DNA of 64,000 nucleotides from Lycocorax pyrrhopterus obiensis (GCA_014706295.1 JACSVZ010000004.1:13898484-13962483), one strand, 5' to 3'. Numbered from the stretch's first letter, positions 50,501-60,987 are shown. Notes: generated from the letters alone by a model not told the origin. A program made the numbers and translations.

Positions 50501-53500
50501 ATTACTTGCTCTGCTGCTCATTAGGTTCTAACTTCACTCTGCAGAACAAGGGAGTGCTTGAGTACTGACCTGTTCAAAAAGGCATTGCCAAAGGCGTTGA
50601 GTTTCCTGAATGGTTTTTTGGGATCCACCACCAATGCGTTTCCAGGAACGATTCCTTCCACATCTCCTTGCATAACTGCTATAAAGGAGTCAGTTGTAGG
50701 CTCTGGTCCAATCCTCATCCCTGGGAAATCCTGCTCCAGCAGGTACCTGTAAGTCAAAAAACAGGGTGTGGGCATGAGACATGAGCTGTCTAAGTCCTAA
50801 ATGAGTTGTACTGAAGATTGTAGTGCAATTATGAAGCTCAAGAGCATTAATCCTTCTGAGACTATTTTTAGCACTGTCACTGAATCGTTTGATAAATGTC
50901 TTTGTAGCTTTTCTACTTAGGATCTCAACATTGAAAGCTCATTTAATACAGATTAAGAAATTGAGATGATTATAGCTGCTGGGAAGAGATTCTCATCACA
51001 TTGCATCATTTTGTGTACTTCAATCCTCAAGACATTTGGAACAGACTTAGCACAGTGAAGTAAAAACAGCAGTTCACTGCAATCACAGAGTTAATCCAGA
51101 AACCCTAATGGCTCTGGGTGCCAATATCAATTACTTCACTGCTGCTCATTTCAGCAGACTCATCCAACTAATGTGCTTAGCCCCCAGTCCAAATCAGTTG
51201 CTTAAATGCCAACTTCCCCTGCACTTGACTGAAGTCTCAGTCTCTGTCCTTGTGTGCTTCTGAAATGCAGCTACAGGTCTGCACTACAAACTGCTCAAGC
51301 ATATTGAGCGCTAAGCACGTGGGTGGGGGAGTATGTTCCAAGCTATATATCAAACTAGATAGCACAGTAAGTACAGCATCCCTTATTATTTCCTCAAGGT
51401 AGTTTGGCAAATTTCAGGGAAAGACAGTCACCCATGGGGTTGTAGGACTTTGAATAGGACCCTGGCACCACATCCTAACTTACCCTGCCAAATTCAGGGT
51501 GGGTTAATGCTGCGTGCACGGGATAGTTCCCTTTGGCTCATGAAGGTGCCAAATGCCATCACTGAGGCCAGGCCTGTGTTTGTGCATTTGGGTGCAGAAA
51601 ACCACCTGCTGATGCTGTGCTGAAAACTAAGACCATTACATCCATGTGGCTTGCAGAAGGTAGCTAGAACTGGTCTAGCCCTCAGTATGGGATGGTGTCA
51701 GAGGGAAGTGACAACTGATAAGCTCTGGCTAGTTACATGAAAAATAGAATGACTGCCAGACTATGGAGGTTAGTGTAATAACGTGTTGCTTGTTGCCAAA
51801 GGGTAGCCAGCACTCCCTCTTCCATTGCTTTGACCTAATCCTTAGTAGGTAGAAAGATTATTACAGAATAGCTGTGGTGTTAAAAGTAGATTATGGGGAT
51901 GTGGAAAAGGAAACAGGAGAAGGACTGGAGATTTTTTTCATGACTGAGACTGATATGTCTAAGCACCAGAACTGGTTCACTCAGGTGAATCTTAGTGAGG
52001 GAAGTCCCTGTGTGAGGGACTACAAGACCATTGGCATGAAGGCCTGTGATAACATTTTAGGAGTTCCTGCTTTCACTGTCATTTTAACATAGGTAATCAC
52101 TATCCAGTGTTTAAGGAGCAACAACAAAAAAAAATTGTGCAGGCTATTTACTGATACCATGTCAGTAAATATGTCTTCAGTTCCCAATGGGCGAGGCCAA
52201 ATCAACTGGATCTAGAGGTAAAACAACCAAATGTATATCCAGGACAAGTCACTACTACTTATCTGGCTTGGTACACACTCATACTGCAACAAGAATACCT
52301 CCAGAAATTACATCCATAGTTCCCTTAGGAACTGACCACACCTCCTTTACTGGTGTATTATCATGTATTTTCTTGTATCTTTTGTCCAAAGTGATTTCCA
52401 ATCCCATGCTCACCAGAAGGCCACCAGAAGTGACTCTTCTTAATTGCAGAACTCCGAGATGCAACAGCAGCTGTTGATCAGCTCCTAAAAGACCTGAAAT
52501 AATCCAGGAAGAGAGCAGCCCTCTGACCTCCTACACTAGGGTGGATATATCCTATTTAAACCATATAGGGGTTTCTCAAACTTTCCTATAAAAGTGGGCC
52601 ATTACTTAAGCAGACTGCAGGTAGTGGTGGTGTGTGCCACCTCTCTGGCTGGTGATCACAATACACCTTCCTGGCAGCTGCAGTAACTCCTCTCTAGCTT
52701 GAAGCACCTGAGAACAAGGAAGGGCTGCTTCTCTCCCACCAAGGGCTCTGTACACTGTCATATGAATGTTCTTGGCTCAATTCCCTGGAAAGCTCTTTAC
52801 ACTGACACAACCACTTGCTAGGTTAGAAGCCACTAGGTCAGACTCTGGAAACTAAGGTTGTGCCTCCTAGATGGCAATTCAAACACTAGCCCCTGATGGA
52901 CACTGCTTTATACAGATGGGAATTCACCAAATCCATAGAAATAAATCTTTGCATTCTCCCCATGCAAATACTAGAGAGAAAAGAAACAACAGGCAGTGTT
53001 AACAATTGTCAAATGCAACAAGTGCTTTTGAGAAAGGCCCCTTACTCCCGAAATCAGGTTGCAGCCTTGCTGTAACAACCACCGTTTTTCTTTTTTACAG
53101 GCTTGAGATGCACGTGTAATATGACAGCTTTTGAGCAGAAGTAAAAAATAGTTGAGGGGGGGTGTTTTGTTATTTATAGACAAAGCTTCCCAGAAAGTCT
53201 AACCAAAAGTCCTGTGTGTAATAGCAACACTCCTCCAGACAGCCTGCTTGGAAGAATTTTATCACAGCTCTACTCAGCTAACGTTTCAAAGCATTTCTGT
53301 GTTTATTTCTTGTGTAAGACTCAAAAAAATACAAAACAAAAAATCCCAACAAAAGCACAAAAGAAGTAGCTACACACCAATGTTATTGACTTAATCTGCA
53401 ACAAGTGGTAGGAAACCAGAGAGATGAAGATTTCACTGCCCACTATCACAGCATCTATTTTAAGTGAGGCCTCTCAGGGAGATTTGGGTACATTGTGCAG

Positions 53501-56500
53501 CAGGGTGTCAGCAGCACAAGAATCTCGTTGTGCAAAGGACAAATACAAGGCGTTGTATTGACACTGCCTGATGGGGGGAAGCACTTCTGCTCCACAGTGA
53601 CACAGCCTGCCCTGGCTACCAGAGGCAAGCTGGAGAACACATGCAGTTGTCACATTTGTGGGGATTTCTGGGAGAGAAGAGCAAACAATAGCTGTGGAAA
53701 ATACCAACCCTAGCAAGCAATTTCCCCTGCCAGTGCTGCATGCCTTAAGCTGAGCTGCTGAACACCTTCAAAGGCCCGGAGGAGTGACCTCCAGCCAGGT
53801 TAGGGAAGTCTGCAGAGTACCCCAGGCAGAAGGGGAATAGGTTTTTAATGACCAATCTGTTTTTCAGAGAAGTGTCTGGAGTCGGTATTTGGCTGGAAGC
53901 ATCATGCTGTTTGCCCATTTCAGGCCTGTTCCTGGTAAGAGACAGGGCAGGAAAGCTGCATTAGTGCCAGCCCAGCTTGGGGTCCCCTTTCCCAGGCGGA
54001 TTTGGAGACGGGTAAGGAGAGGCCGGGCTCGCTGGGCAGGAGTGCCGCAGGATGTGGGGGAAGGGGCTGCCTGCCCGTGATGAGTCATGCAGGAGCCCTG
54101 CAGGATGCCGCTGAGTGTGGCAGCAGAGGTGATGCCGAGCGGGAAAGGGAAGGAGAGCAGAGCAGGAGGAAATGGTGACAACTGCCTGATGCAGGCAGAG
54201 ATGAAAGGTTCAGGGCCGCACGGGGAAGTCACACCAGAGCTCTGAGTGTAGCCTGTGACAAACAGTGTGGAGAGGCCAGGACGTGTAAATGATTAGCTGT
54301 AGGAGGAAGGGGTGGCTACACCAGAAAAGCAAGCTATGTTGACAGTTAGTAGGGCTCTGGCAGGCTTGTTTATTCTATTAGCAGGATGGCTGGACTCAAG
54401 ACAGGATTATTTTTAGAAATGACCAAGGAATCTAAGTTAATTAGGAGAGTAATGTTCTGTCCTGCATTCCCACCCTCTTGCAGGAAACATAAAAAGCAAT
54501 AACGTTATAAAGGCAGGCTCCAGTGAGATCCTGCTGTGGCTGTCAGATATTCCCAGGTAGAGGTGTTGCCTTGCCCTAACCAGCACCGACTTTCAGTCCC
54601 CAACCCTGTGGAAAAGCGTCAGCCAAATGTATGCCGAGGAGAGAAATGGGAGTGAGCACAAAGAGATGATACAGCAGGAAGCAGGAATGGAAAAGCTGCA
54701 TTAGCAATGCTACACCTTTCACATAGCAGAGAAAGGCTCAGTTCTGTGTCCCGGTAAGCAGAAGAGGGAACAGCCTGGTTCCACTGAAAATGAACCATGC
54801 TCTGGTCTCGCTTCACTGGCTTTGACCCACACAACTCACCTCCCTCTTCCCTGGGTCAGCCTCTAGGAACGTTTCTCACTGCTGACCTTGACTGCCTTTT
54901 TTCTGCCATCAGCTCCTGACAAGAGAGGAGCCTCACTGCAAGATGCTGCAGCTTAGGTGCTTCAGAGCCTTGCACTTCTTCCTTGTTCCACCTCAGATTC
55001 CCCAAAACAAGGGAAAAGGTTTGGAAGACGGACATTCCTTAGGTAGGTGACTAAGGGTCTTTTTTTTTTTGTAAGGTGTCTTGGGATCCAGGTAAACTGG
55101 GACTGAGTTCATTCCACATGATTGTTTAGTGGCATTAAGTCATCTCCCTAAATTGCATGGCAGTACAAGCAGGATGCAATTTAAGAGTGGAATTGATACA
55201 TAAGGGTAACACTAATTATCCCTCATCCTGACAAGATTATGGAAGGAATGTCTAGAGGCTGTTTCTTGCTTCACTCTACGGCTAAGACATAATGGTTGTC
55301 AACCCTCCCACTTCCTCCCCCAGCCCCCTTTAACTCCTCCCTGCTCTCAGCTTTAGCTCCCACTACCTTCCCACAATAACTCTGGACGATAATCTGGTGC
55401 TTATCCCAGCTCTTTAATGACCAGTGAGCCTGCAAGCTCACGCTGGAAGCCTATCACGAGCAACACGAGGTTTTCTGGCTTTTGACTGGGAACACACTGG
55501 AGTAACAGACTCTCACAGTTCTACTGTTAGAGACCCTGGGCTTCTACCAGAGTTCTCAACTTTCACCTTCTTATGCACTATTTTAAACAGAAGACTCTGC
55601 CTTTCTGGAAGGCCTTCTCAGGTCCATTTGGCACTCCTGTGAAGCAGAAGCTCCCAAAACTCTTGGTCACTTCTGCTTGACCATAGTCTCATCTCAGCCC
55701 TGTGCCCAGAGAAAACTGAGAGAAGAGGACACAAGCTCGAGTGAAAAGCAGTTGTCAGAGAGGCTCAGATCCACTTGCTGACAGCAAAGAGGTTGTTGCT
55801 GCCATCCCACATGAGCTACGCCTCGATCTTCTTCTGCCTGGAACATGCTCTAGGCACCCAAACTTCCTGCAAAAAGGGGCTGAGGCTTACAGAAAAAGGA
55901 CTTCACTGAACAGAGAGGGACAAAGGCAGGAAGTCTCTGCTAACAGCATGCAGGTGAGACTGCAGGGAAACTCTGATGCTGGCAATCCAAAGAAAAGAAT
56001 TAGGAAGAGATGCTTTAGTTAGACAGCCTTATCAGGAATTCAGCAACCTCCTCGTGTTCAGGCTCTGAGTGTCTGCAAGCCAGACGACAGGAAAAGCTTT
56101 TCAAACAGGTTTGGTACCAAGTCACAGAACAAAGATCTGGGGTGGAACCAGGCAGCTGTGCCATCCTCCCTATTTTTCCCTTTGCAGACATGTACAAAAT
56201 GCTTCTTTGGGTCTTTTGCACCCCTTCACCACCCACCTGACCTTCTCATATGAGGAAAAACCTTTTAACTCTTAAACGTTGTTTGCCAGGTACATGCCAA
56301 GGTAGCAGAACAGCATTATGTTCTTGGCTCCTGACCAGGAAATTTAGCAGCAGGAATATTACAGCACATAAAAAAAAAAAAAAAAGCCCCTGCATTTCTC
56401 AAGGTCACTCCTTTAGAGGTACAGTCAATTTGATTCACCTCTCTCTACTCTCTGCAGTTCCCTCCTTCACCAAGAAATACTGGTAGAACAAAGGGCTGGC

Positions 56501-57672
56501 TGCCTGTGGCTCGCATCCAGATTTACACTGGGGTAATTCCACAGATTTCAACACAGCCACGCCAGAAAAAGGCTGGAATTTAACGCTTAGCTTATGAATC
56601 ACATAGGAAACACGGACAGCGCCGCTTCAACTATGATCCCAAGGGAAAGGCTGCTGCAAGTTGAACTAGCAGCATGGCTGAACAGAGATCCCTGCAACCA
56701 AGTCCAGTCGGAAAAGTTTAACCCTCTCTACGACAGTTTCACATCATCGAAATGAAAGAGCTGCTGGCAGCTGCTCTTTCTTTACAGTTCGAAAGGAAAT
56801 TGCTGCTCCCAGCATCTCGTCTGAGCAGGACACAGTTAAAACACGGCTTTACTTCTGGAGCCCTGAAGAGGGGCAGGTCTCTCTGTGCACAGGCACACAT
56901 GCTTCTCTAAGCGGGTTCTGAGTGTTGTCTCTGGGACAGTGCAGAGAAAGACAGACAAACACAAGCGTGAAACAGAGACCACTGCAAACCGAAGCACTCC
57001 CTTTAAAGCTGCCTCACCACTCAAAAACTACAGCAAATCGAAAAGAATGGCTACTGTAAGGGTCATGGTGGGCAGTGCAGGCACGGGAATGCCCCGCGCG
57101 GGGCTTCCCAAAGCCTTTGCACTTTGAACGGCCAGGAGGGCCCCAGTGACTCACATCTCCACACTCCTGCCCTGCCAGCACTCCTCAGCCCTGCCCTGGG
57201 CTACTTTTTGCCACGTCGGTGTTTCATGGGACATCTCACACCACCCTGTGCTTGCGAAGGAATGCTCCGCGTTTGAGCGGAGGTGACTTTCAACGAAAAG
57301 CTGTTGAAGGGACGCGAAGGGGGTAAAAAAAGGGGTTTTAACGCACAGCACAGGTAGCAGAGACACGTTCTGCCCCACCCCAGTCCCCGGGAGTCGAGGG
57401 TGCAGGCATGCCTGGGAGGGGGGGCGACAGGCAGCTGGATTTTACCTGATGAAGGTGGTCTTCCCAGTGGAATACTGCCCCACGAGGAGCACCATGGGCT
57501 TGTTGTCGAAGTCGGCATCCTCCAGGGCGGGCGAGTGGAACTCGTGGAACTTGTAGTGTTCTTCCAGCGGTAGCAGCTTGGTCTTGTAGAGCTTCTTCAG
57601 GCCGTCGCTGACCGTCTGGAACACCTCCGGGTCCTTCCTCCGACGGTCGTCGGTGCCCAGCCAGCTGAACAT
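29056..57672 (-). CDS. EHD3: EH domain-containing protein 3 (EHD3), six coding exons, 535 aa
   Basis: The CDS joins 57446-57672, 50570-50746, 45717-45814, 32123-32535, 30966-31130 and 29056-29583: 1,608 nt, or 535 codons plus stop, the same length as mammalian EHD3. EHD proteins are dynamin-like ATPases that tubulate membranes; EHD3 acts in early endosome to recycling-compartment and endosome-to-Golgi transport. Seen here: P-loop GQYSTGKT (65-72), DTPG (153-156), NKAD (219-222), a helical middle region, the '[20 protein letters not shown]' linker, and a C-terminal EH domain (about 440-535) with Trp485 of the NPF pocket and a full EF-hand loop (489-500, DIDKDG start). The N-terminus ([17 protein letters not shown]) and the MQGDVEG segment fit EHD3 rather than EHD1, 2 or 4. 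All introns are GT-AG and phases match throughout. No key residue is missing. Confidence 0.97.
29584..30965 (-). other. EHD3: EHD3 intron 5
   Basis: 1,382-nt GT-AG intron, phase 0. No repeat or additional exon recognised. Confidence 0.9.
30966..31130 (-). CDS. EHD3: EHD3 coding exon 5
   Basis: Acceptor CCCTTCAG|GTC, donor ATGCAG|GTAAGC. 55 whole codons (306-360) starting '[15 protein letters not shown]' and ending '...NLRKMQ', part of the helical domain. Confidence 0.96.
31131..32122 (-). other. EHD3: EHD3 intron 4
   Basis: 992-nt GT-AG intron, phase 0. No repeat or additional exon recognised. Confidence 0.9.
32123..32535 (-). CDS. EHD3: EHD3 coding exon 4
   Basis: Acceptor CCTTGCAG|GT, donor AAG|GTGGGT. 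The 413-nt exon encodes residues 168-305, the rest of the nucleotide-binding domain with NKAD at 219-222, and 'GSFWSHPLL' through 'RARLAK'. Frame exits in phase 0. Confidence 0.96.
34322..34361. repeat. Two-copy short direct repeat
   Basis: AACCTTAGGTGTT at 34322-34334 and again at 34349-34361, offset 27 bp. A small local duplication in EHD3 intron 3. Confidence 0.7.
43309..43940 (-). mobile_element. CR1 LINE, 5'-truncated, with ORF2 reverse-transcriptase remains
   Basis: The low-coordinate end is the CR1 3' tail (complement of 'ggttagaaaagatctttaag', then 'atccaacc'). Reading on the minus strand, broken frames encode RT motifs: a '[17 protein letters not shown]' counterpart (about 43780-44010), a '[11 protein letters not shown]' segment, '[19 protein letters not shown]' with the catalytic FADD at 43473-43484. 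Frameshifts separate these pieces, so it is inactive. The 5' end is lost near 43940. Confidence 0.93.
44885..45246 (+). mobile_element. CR1 LINE 3' end, opposite orientation
   Basis: Contains the CR1 ORF2 C-terminal coding remnant and 3'UTR: an open frame ending '[26 protein letters not shown]...' (about 45035-45120), then 'ggccaggttggatggggct', and a degenerate terminal 'aggattttatgattt' at about 45246. 5'-truncated, as usual for CR1. Confidence 0.93.
45717..45814 (-). CDS. EHD3: EHD3 coding exon 3
   Basis: Acceptor CCACACAG|G, donor AGAG|GTAAGT. The short 98-nt exon encodes residues 135-168, including the G3 motif DTPG at 153-156 and 'GEKQRISRG'. It is found by homology, since an ORF-only view hides it inside a longer non-coding extension. 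Confidence 0.95.
46290..47050 (-). mobile_element. Ancient CR1 LINE 3' region
   Basis: On the plus strand the segment follows the complement of an old CR1 3' region: 'aagaggttgcttagtctatc', 'cttgtcacaatg', 'gtactccagccatggccctg', 'agcagtatgacactgttaac' then 'attcagtttgtaattcactg'. Divergence is clearly higher than in the two CR1 copies at 43-45 kb, with small indels. 3' end at lower coordinate; limits approximate. Confidence 0.78.
47126..47158. repeat. GT microsatellite
   Basis: (GT) run of about nine units followed by TACATATGCATAT. Simple repeat in EHD3 intron 2. Confidence 0.8.
49536..49571. repeat. Perfect inverted repeat, 14-bp arms, 8-bp loop
   Basis: Left arm ATCTGCACCTGACC (49536-49549), loop TAACTGTT, right arm GGTCAGGTGCAGAT (49558-49571), an exact reverse complement. 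Each arm carries an E-box (CACCTG/CAGGTG). GGGCC (49529-49533) and GGCCC (49578-49582) could extend the stem after an asymmetric bulge. Confidence 0.92.
50570..50746 (-). CDS. EHD3: EHD3 coding exon 2
   Basis: Acceptor ACTTACAG|G, donor AACAG|GTCAGT. Encodes Arg76 (completed) to Arg135 (partial), including the switch I threonines of 'EPTTDSF'. 177 nt, entering and leaving in phase 2. Confidence 0.96.
50747..57445 (-). other. EHD3: EHD3 intron 1
   Basis: 6.7-kb GT-AG intron, phase 2. Mostly unique sequence with a poly-A tract near 56370-56384 and GC-rich sequence near 53990-54070. No coding exon or sizeable transposon recognised. Confidence 0.85.
57446..57672 (-). CDS. EHD3: EHD3 coding exon 1
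   Basis: Encodes residues 1-75 and two bases of Arg76: the N-terminal segment, the helical hairpin start and the P-loop. The ATG at 57672-57670 is in good context (cacaagATG, A at -3). The frame is open upstream to an in-frame TGA at 57814-57816, but there is no earlier ATG. Donor ATCAG|GTAAAA follows 57446. Confidence 0.96.
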
Positions 57673-58054
57673 CTTGTGGCCGCCTGACGCCAGCTCCGCA
57701 GCGACCACCGGGGCTGGGCTGGGCGGGCTGCGGGCGCGGGCTACCCGCGCATCCCCCTCAGGCCGGCCGGGCCTCACTCCGCTCCAGCGCCCACCCGCGA
57801 GGGCCGCCCGCCCTCACGCCACCTGCGCCGGCGATTTCAGCCAGAAAGCGGTCCCCGCGGGAGGCTGAAGGAGCGGCTTGTCCGCGCAGCCCCGGCCCAG
57901 CGGCACCGGCGGGCACCGCCTCCCCTCACGCCGCCGGCTCCCGGCGTGGGCATGGCGCGGAGGGCCGGCCCCCCAGGAAAGGGGCGGGCGCCGGAAGTCG
58001 GCGGTTCCTGGCAGGCGCCGCCCGTTCTCCCCGGCGGGTGAAGCCGCGCCGGGC

Positions 58055-58065
58055 GCCGCCATGTT
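58055..58065 (-). promoter_or_regulatory. YY1-type motif, proximal
   Basis: GCCGCCATGTT on the plus strand, i.e. AACATGGCGGC reading in the EHD3 direction. It matches the AAnATGGCGGC consensus that commonly sits just downstream of transcription starts. Confidence 0.6.
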
Positions 58066-58093
58066 GGACAGCGGGGAGGGGCCGGGTCCCGCC

Positions 58094-58107
58094 GCGCCCC
58101 CTGCGGG
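58094..58107 (+). promoter_or_regulatory. CTCF-like core motif
   Basis: GCGCCCCCTGCGGG resembles the complement of the CTCF core (CCASYAGRKGGCGC). It lies between the two YY1-type sites. Motif match only. Confidence 0.4.
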
Positions 58108-58129
58108 CCGTTGGAGGGACGTTCACCCG

Positions 58130-58140
58130 GCCGCCATTTT
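58130..58140 (-). promoter_or_regulatory. YY1-type motif, distal
   Basis: GCCGCCATTTT on the plus strand, AAAATGGCGGC in the EHD3 direction, at the outer edge of the CpG island and 75 bp from the proximal copy. Suggests the EHD3 transcription start is near or just above 58140. Confidence 0.6.
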
Positions 58141-58267
58141 ATTCCCTTTCTCTCCTCGCTTCGAAATAGACCTAAAAAATCCACTGAAATGACCCCTGCG
58201 GCTGTAAATCTGAGAGGGAGCCGGCTGTTCCTGAGCACTGCCAGCCTCAGCTGGGTCCCCAGCCTGT

Positions 58268-58640
58268 CATAGAATGGGTCAGGTTGGAAGGGACCACAGT
58301 GGGTCAACTGCTCAACCTCCGTGCTCGAGCAGGGTCATCCCAGAGCACATGACACAGGATTGTGTCCAGATGGTTCTGGAATATTTCCAGTGAGGGGCAC
58401 TCCGCAAGCCTCTCTGGGCAACATGTTCCATGTGTGGTCATCAGCACAATAAAGAAGTTCTTCCTCATATTCAGGTAGAATTTCCTGTGCATCAGTTTCT
58501 GCCTATTGCCTCTTGTCACGTTGCTCGGCACTGCTAAGAAGAACCTGGCTCTGTTCCCTTGATACCCCCACTTTAGATATTGATACACTTTGATGAGGTG
58601 TGCTCTCAGTTGTCTTTTGGACTATTCTTTCTCCAGCCCA
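58268..58640 (-). mobile_element. CR1 LINE 3' end abutting the EHD3 promoter
   Basis: Plus-strand sequence begins 'tcatagaatgggtcaggttg', the complement of the CR1 terminus, then 'gaagggaccacag', 'agcagggtcatcccagagca', 'gaagttcttcctcatattca' and 'cctattgcctcttgtcacgt', all standard avian CR1 3' segments. 5' truncation at about 58640 is approximate. It lies on the same strand as EHD3, directly upstream. Confidence 0.93.
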
Positions 58641-60825
58641 ATGATTCGGCTGCACTGCTGCCCCTCACTTTGTGGGGCTCGTGGCTCCGGCTGTGCCCGG
58701 AGGAGTTCTCCATCCAAGCAGATGAGACGAGCAAATCATCTGCTGTCCCCACTCCTTTGTTCCTCCAGCAATGAGGGATGATAGGACAGCCACACAAGTT
58801 TTCCAGGAGTAGCCTGAGGATCGGCATGTCCTCGGGCCATGCTGATCAGCTCCTCTGCCAGGCTCTCCTCATCTTCGCTGCACAGCTGGGATAAAGCAGG
58901 AATTTTTTCCTAAAATATCTCCTAAAGGCTTTTTGACTTTAGTCTGTCCCATGGGTCCAAAAAATGTGGCAAGAGGCACTTTTGGAAGCGGTCCCGCTGT
59001 GTGGCAGTTCCTGCCCTTTCCCAGCCCTTTACCGCCGGGAGGAGCCCAGACCTTGCATAAGCAGAGGCAACTCTGATTAAAATCTTTTTTTTTCCACAGG
59101 AAGGGGGACACATGGAAATTGTGTGGCCTTGTGTGCCTGAACAATGATCCAGGTCCATTTTTATGCCTTCTACTGCAGGAGAAGACACCTTCCTTGTTCC
59201 CATTGTGTGATCCCAGGCACTCGTATGCTCTCTGGCATGGCCTGACCCATGAGGTGCAAGCAGTGACTCCAGGGCCCAGTTTTCTTTTTCTGGAGCAACA
59301 TAGCAGACTGACTGTATTTTCTGAAGATCAGACTTCTCTGCTTTCCTGCCAGTGCCTGGAGCTGAAAGTGGAACTGATGTTTTGAAACCTCCTTAAGACT
59401 AATTTCCCTCATTTCTTTAGTTTTATGAATAGAGGCTTTTGGCTTTAAGAATTTGATAATTCCTTTCCAGTGAAAACTCCTGAAAATGAAAGGCCCCATA
59501 GAATTCAACGTGTTTTGGCAAGAATTACTCATTTTGTAGGAAAAAACTCGCTTTCATCTTCTAGCTAGTTCTGCCATTTAAGGGCTGTTCTCCTCTGATG
59601 GTGCTCTGGCATTTCTACAGCTATATATGGAGCCTCTTTGGTGCTTGCTTGTGTTATCCTCGGAGCTCAGTAAAGGTCAGGCCAGGAAGCCTTTGATTGT
59701 AAATCTCGCCAGGCCACCTTGGTGCCCTTCCTGAATGCAGTGAATGGGGAGCAAAGCAAGGTTTCTGTTGTGCAGGCTGCAGGAGCCTGTTCCCCGTTTA
59801 CAAGGTGAGGATATTAATCATTAAATTGCACTAATCATAAATATGCATACCCACTGGCCAAATGGCCAAAAAAAAAAAAGTTTCTTTGCCTTGACTGAAG
59901 AGAGTCCCTTTCCTGTGGGTTCATTATCACTGGAGTGGATCACAATGAAACTTGACAGTCTTTATAGACTTTCTTTAGGTATCTCACAAACATCGCACAA
60001 TTTTATGTATTTTTCAGTCTGTTTTCCTAGCCATTTGAGACGGACTTCCTCAAGAACTATCTTTACCTTGAAGTATAGAGCTTGCCAAAAGCAAAGGGAA
60101 GTAAAATTAGGAAAGGAAGTTTACAGTATAGTTAGGTTTTTCTTTCTGGCAGAATCAAACTGAAAGTTTTAATCTGTTTTCATTATTCCTTTTCATTTCT
60201 TAATCAGAGGTGTTTTAATGGATGGTTTTCTGTTGGATAGATTGGTCTTACGGTGCAGTCTTGAGTAAGCTGCGGTTTTAAAAAATAATTTACATTTTTA
60301 AAATGTAAAAGCTCTCCCTTGACTGCCCTGCACAGAAGCCACTCTACTGCAGTACTCAGAACCTACCTCTATCTGATCCTGGTGGGGGTCTGATACAGTC
60401 CTCTGCTATAGAATTTGTCTTTATCTTAAAAGATATGATGGATTTAACCTTTAGTTCTGCAGTTTCTCAGTCATGTCCCTGCTGTTAGTACACAGGGCTG
60501 GCAGTCACTTAGCTGGATGCTTGCCTTGACCAGGAAAGAGAGGCCTGCTGGAAAAGATTCACTTCCACTTTGCTTAAAGTCAGTGAGGCTGGACTAAGTC
60601 ATGTAGCCTTTGCACACAAAATGAAACCTGGGATTTTGGGGGCAAAACACAATGTTGTGTACCTGAAACTTGTGAAATGGTGACAAGTGTGTTTGCTTAT
60701 CTGCAGCCTTAGGCTGGTCAGGTTTACTTCCTGCAAAAGATCATCTGAGGATGGGGATTTTGAAGTCAATGAATTTGAAAAGAGGTGGTGACTCAGACCA
60801 TAACGCGTCAACAGTTTCAAGAAGC

Positions 60826-60858
60826 TTGTGGGAGCACTGTAGTTCAGTGCTCCCACAA
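60826..60858. repeat. Perfect inverted repeat, 14-bp arms, 5-bp loop
   Basis: Left arm TTGTGGGAGCACTG (60826-60839), loop TAGTT, right arm CAGTGCTCCCACAA (60845-60858), an exact reverse complement. Flanks do not extend the stem directly. Confidence 0.92.
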
Positions 60859-60963
60859 ATTAACTTCCTGCCAGTGCAGTTACTGCCACTGTTTGTCCAT
60901 TACCATGTATGAAACCTGAGGAGACAGTGTCAAAAGTTCAGGTGGTCATGGGTTCAACAGGGA

Positions 60964-60987
60964 ATAACCAGGGTTATATAACCAGGG
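60964..60987. repeat. Overlapping 10-bp direct repeat and 12-bp palindrome
   Basis: ATAACCAGGG at 60964-60973 and 60978-60987 (14-bp period), with GGTTATATAACC, a perfect palindrome, at 60972-60983 spanning the junction. Confidence 0.75.

Larger units (their letters stand above)
45815..50569 (-). other. EHD3: EHD3 intron 2
   Basis: 4,755-nt GT-AG intron, phase 2. Contains an ancient CR1 (46290-47050), a TG microsatellite (47126-47144) and a perfect hairpin (49536-49571). No additional coding exon recognised. Confidence 0.88.
57446..58140. promoter_or_regulatory. EHD3: CpG island over EHD3 exon 1 and promoter
   Basis: About 700 bp dense in G+C and CpG (for example 57690-58100), ending sharply near 58140 where AT-rich sequence begins. 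It covers the EHD3 start codon and the likely 5'UTR (57673 up to roughly 58100-58200). No TATA box is seen, so a dispersed CpG-type promoter is likely. Confidence 0.85.

Noticed and set aside
52187..52477. 96-codon plus-strand frame and its antisense partner
   Set aside because: No recognised family; intronic; no splice or repeat signature strong enough to call an exon or element.
29056..57672. Assignment to EHD1 or EHD4 instead of EHD3
   Set aside because: The N-terminal [14 protein letters not shown], the MQGDVEG segment and the [12 protein letters not shown] / SPVDGKITG region fit EHD3 better than EHD1 or EHD4 as I know them.
57673..57813. N-terminal extension of EHD3 in frame with the ATG
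   Set aside because: The frame is open back to a TGA at 57814-57816 but has no ATG; all EHD proteins begin at the MFSW start, so this is 5'UTR.
58304..58588. 94-codon minus-strand open frame
   Set aside because: It is translation of the CR1 3' region, not a host gene.
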